Positions 62,838 to 64,000 of a DNA stretch of 64,000 nucleotides are shown here, piece by piece (position 1 is the stretch's first letter; each line of letters starts with the position of its first letter). The position numbers were made by a program, and so were the translations under genes. Origin of the DNA: Domibacillus indicus (GTDB lineage: Bacteria > Bacillota > Bacilli > Bacillales > Domibacillaceae). The notes under the pieces are model-generated. The model was not told the origin of the DNA. It searched no databases and worked only from the letters and a program-made list of their open reading frames with translations. Location: assembly GCF_023715895.1 (NCBI RefSeq), contig NZ_JAMBOO010000014.1:30938-94937 (forward strand). The letters run 5' to 3'.

Positions 62838-63713
62838 ATGCATACGTTAGGTTGGATTGGATTAGGTCATATGGGTGAACCTATGGCCATGAATCTTTTA
62901 CAAGCAGGGTATAAAGTGAACGTATACAACCGCTCCCAAGAAAAAACAATCCCTTTAGTAGAAGCAGGAGCTGTTAACCTGCATTCGCCAAAAGAAATAG
63001 CTGAACAATCGGATATTATCTTTACGATGTTATCGAACGCGGATGCTGTACAATCTGTTTTAACGCAAGATAACGGTGTACTAGAAGGGATCAAACCCGG
63101 CAAAGTGGTAGTAGACATGAGTACTATTTCACCAGAAGATTCACGTTCGTTTGCGGAGCTGGTATCAGAAAAAGGCGGAATCTACATAGACGCACCCGTA
63201 TCTGGTTCAGTAGGACCAGCCAAAGCAGGACAGTTAGTAATCCTTGCGGGTGGAGATGAAAGGGCTGTAGACATGTGCGAGCCTTATTTTAATGTCTTAG
63301 GCAAAGAAACGATTCATTTTGGCTCTAACAGTAAAGGCAGCTCTGCAAAATTAGCCATTAACCTGCTGCTGGGTATTATCGGACAGGGGATTGGAGAAAC
63401 CTTATTATTTGCAGAAAGATCAGGACTGGATAAGGAAAAAGTGTTGGATATGATCTCTTTTTCCGCAGTGAATACAGGATTATTTCAAGGGAAAAAAGAG
63501 ATGTATCGCAAAGAGGAATTTCCTTCTGCTTTTATGTTAGAACTGATGGCGAAAGACTTGGGCTTGATCAAAGCGGAGGCAGACAGAATGGAAACAACAT
63601 TGCCGCTTGCTGAAGTAACGAACACGACCTACCGTTCCGCCAAAGAAAATGGAAAAGCACAATTGGATATGGCAGCCGTTTATTTAGAGTTAAAAGACAA
63701 GAACAAGAAGTAA
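62838..63713 (+). CDS. Beta-hydroxyacid dehydrogenase (3-hydroxyisobutyrate dehydrogenase family)
   Basis: A 291-residue NAD(P)-dependent dehydrogenase: cofactor motif GWIGLGHMGEPMAMNLL, VVVDMSTISPEDSR, substrate loop YIDAPVSGSVGPAKAGQLVI and catalytic Lys at about 170 (KGSSAKLAINLLLG). Close relatives reduce tartronate semialdehyde, succinic semialdehyde or glyoxylate, so the substrate is open. Reduction of glucarate-derived tartronate semialdehyde is unlikely to be its role, as it is far from the hexarate genes. CAGGAGG precedes ATG 62838. Confidence 0.85.
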   Translation: MHTLGWIGLGHMGEPMAMNLLQAGYKVNVYNRSQEKTIPLVEAGAVNLHSPKEIAEQSDIIFTMLSNADAVQSVLTQDNGVLEGIKPGKVVVDMSTISPEDSRSFAELVSEKGGIYIDAPVSGSVGPAKAGQLVILAGGDERAVDMCEPYFNVLGKETIHFGSNSKGSSAKLAINLLLGIIGQGIGETLLFAERSGLDKEKVLDMISFSAVNTGLFQGKKEMYRKEEFPSAFMLELMAKDLGLIKAEADRMETTLPLAEVTNTTYRSAKENGKAQLDMAAVYLELKDKNKK

Positions 63714-63717
63714 AGCA

Positions 63718-63748
63718 GGGGAGCATCCTTTCGGGTGCTTCTTTTTAG
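63718..63748 (+). terminator. Terminator after the beta-hydroxyacid dehydrogenase
   Basis: GAGCATCC, loop TTTC, GGGTGCTTC and five Ts. Confidence 0.85.
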
Positions 63749-63873
63749 TATATAAAATATATATTAAAGCTGTCTTGACTAAGCGGTGTTGGGTGACTTC
63801 CACCTTTTCAAAACTTTATTATCTTGTAATTTAGTGCTTAATGTAGATTTATTAAAAAGTTTGATCATTTAAA

Positions 63874-63898
63874 GGGACCGTCAATAATTTTGTGTAAA
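63874..63898. mobile_element. Possible terminal inverted repeat of an insertion sequence
   Basis: The 25 bases starting GGGACCGTCAATAATTTTGT are like ends of IS256-group elements that I recall (GGGACTGTCAA... followed by TGTGTAAA). Only one end is in the window, so neither the partner repeat nor a target duplication can be seen. Confidence 0.3.
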
Positions 63899-63928
63899 TG
63901 GCGAATCCCTTTTCTTGCAGACTGTCAT

Positions 63929-64000
63929 TTAATCAGTCGTTTTAAACATGGCTGCGAGCTCTGCGCGCGCCTGGTCAAAACCAATATGGCACCGCAAAGC
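63929..64000 (-). CDS. Possible C-terminal end of a transposase (cut by the right edge)
   Basis: An open - strand frame runs in from the right edge and stops at 63929, leaving 23 visible residues that end DQARAELAAMFKTTD. It lies directly inside the putative IS end. Too short to identify; the transposase call rests only on position. Confidence 0.25.
   Translation of the reverse strand, partial: ALRCHIGFDQARAELAAMFKTTD

Overview
The window looks like the chromosome of a low-to-mid GC, spore-forming Bacillaceae member. Evidence is strong AGGAGG-type ribosome binding sites with ATG/GTG/TTG starts, TTGACA-N17-TATAAT promoters, CcpA cre-like sites, classical Fur boxes, a Spo0E-like ORF, and close resemblance to Bacillus genes (HmoA, the ycb glucarate/galactarate genes, a Btr-type AraC regulator). 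The species cannot be fixed from sequence alone. No tRNA, rRNA, CRISPR array or prophage was seen.

Region 1 (1-21.3 kb) is a sugar-acid catabolic island. larB (cut by the left edge) and larC make the nickel-pincer cofactor; larC is split in two by one in-frame TGA. Then, behind a strong promoter with a cre-like site and a 23-bp palindrome, comes a long + strand operon: a TRAP transporter with two DctP binding proteins around one DctQM, a LarA-type nickel racemase/epimerase, an IlvD/Edd dehydratase, an IclR regulator, a KdaD-like 2-keto-3-deoxypentonate dehydratase, a two-subunit altronate-dehydratase-like enzyme, an alpha-ketoglutarate-semialdehyde dehydrogenase, DgoD galactonate dehydratase, a DapA-family aldolase/dehydratase, a U32-like TIM-barrel protein, a D-2-hydroxyacid dehydrogenase, an FAH hydrolase, KDG kinase and KDPG aldolase. 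Pentonates can plausibly be drained to 2-oxoglutarate, hexonates to pyruvate plus triose phosphate, with a third oxidative/hydrolytic branch that I cannot assign.

Region 2 (21.5-32.6 kb) holds a PadR/DUF4188 pair and a glucarate/galactarate regulon equivalent to B. subtilis ycbCDEFGH: garD, an unusual permease, a FadR-type GntR regulator, gudD and gudP on the - strand, and kdgD plus a second semialdehyde dehydrogenase on the + strand. The promoters share an operator (TTGTCTTACAA) over the -10 box. An apparently orphan copy of this promoter lies at 32.85 kb.

Region 3 (32.6-38.6 kb) is a patchwork: orphan promoter, Spo0E-like ORF, a solitary tnpB element bordered by related hairpins, an MFS permease behind twin palindromes, a maltose-type acetyltransferase and a HutC-type GntR regulator.

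Region 4 (39.2-55.6 kb) is for iron. A Fur-box-controlled seven-gene operon has the rhizobactin/schizokinen gene set (dat, ddc, IucA/C-like, acetyltransferase, N-monooxygenase, MFS exporter, second IucA/C-like). After an EamA permease and intergenic repeats come a siderophore-binding lipoprotein, two FecCD permeases and a divergent Btr-like AraC/binding-protein fusion. No ATPase gene is present.

Region 5 (55.6-64 kb) is ordinary chromosome: a histidine/arginine-rich small protein behind a highly symmetrical operator-promoter, hmoA, an O-methyltransferase, ppk, an exported repeat protein, a quinone-reductase-like dehydrogenase and a beta-hydroxyacid dehydrogenase, ending in what may be the terminus of an insertion sequence.
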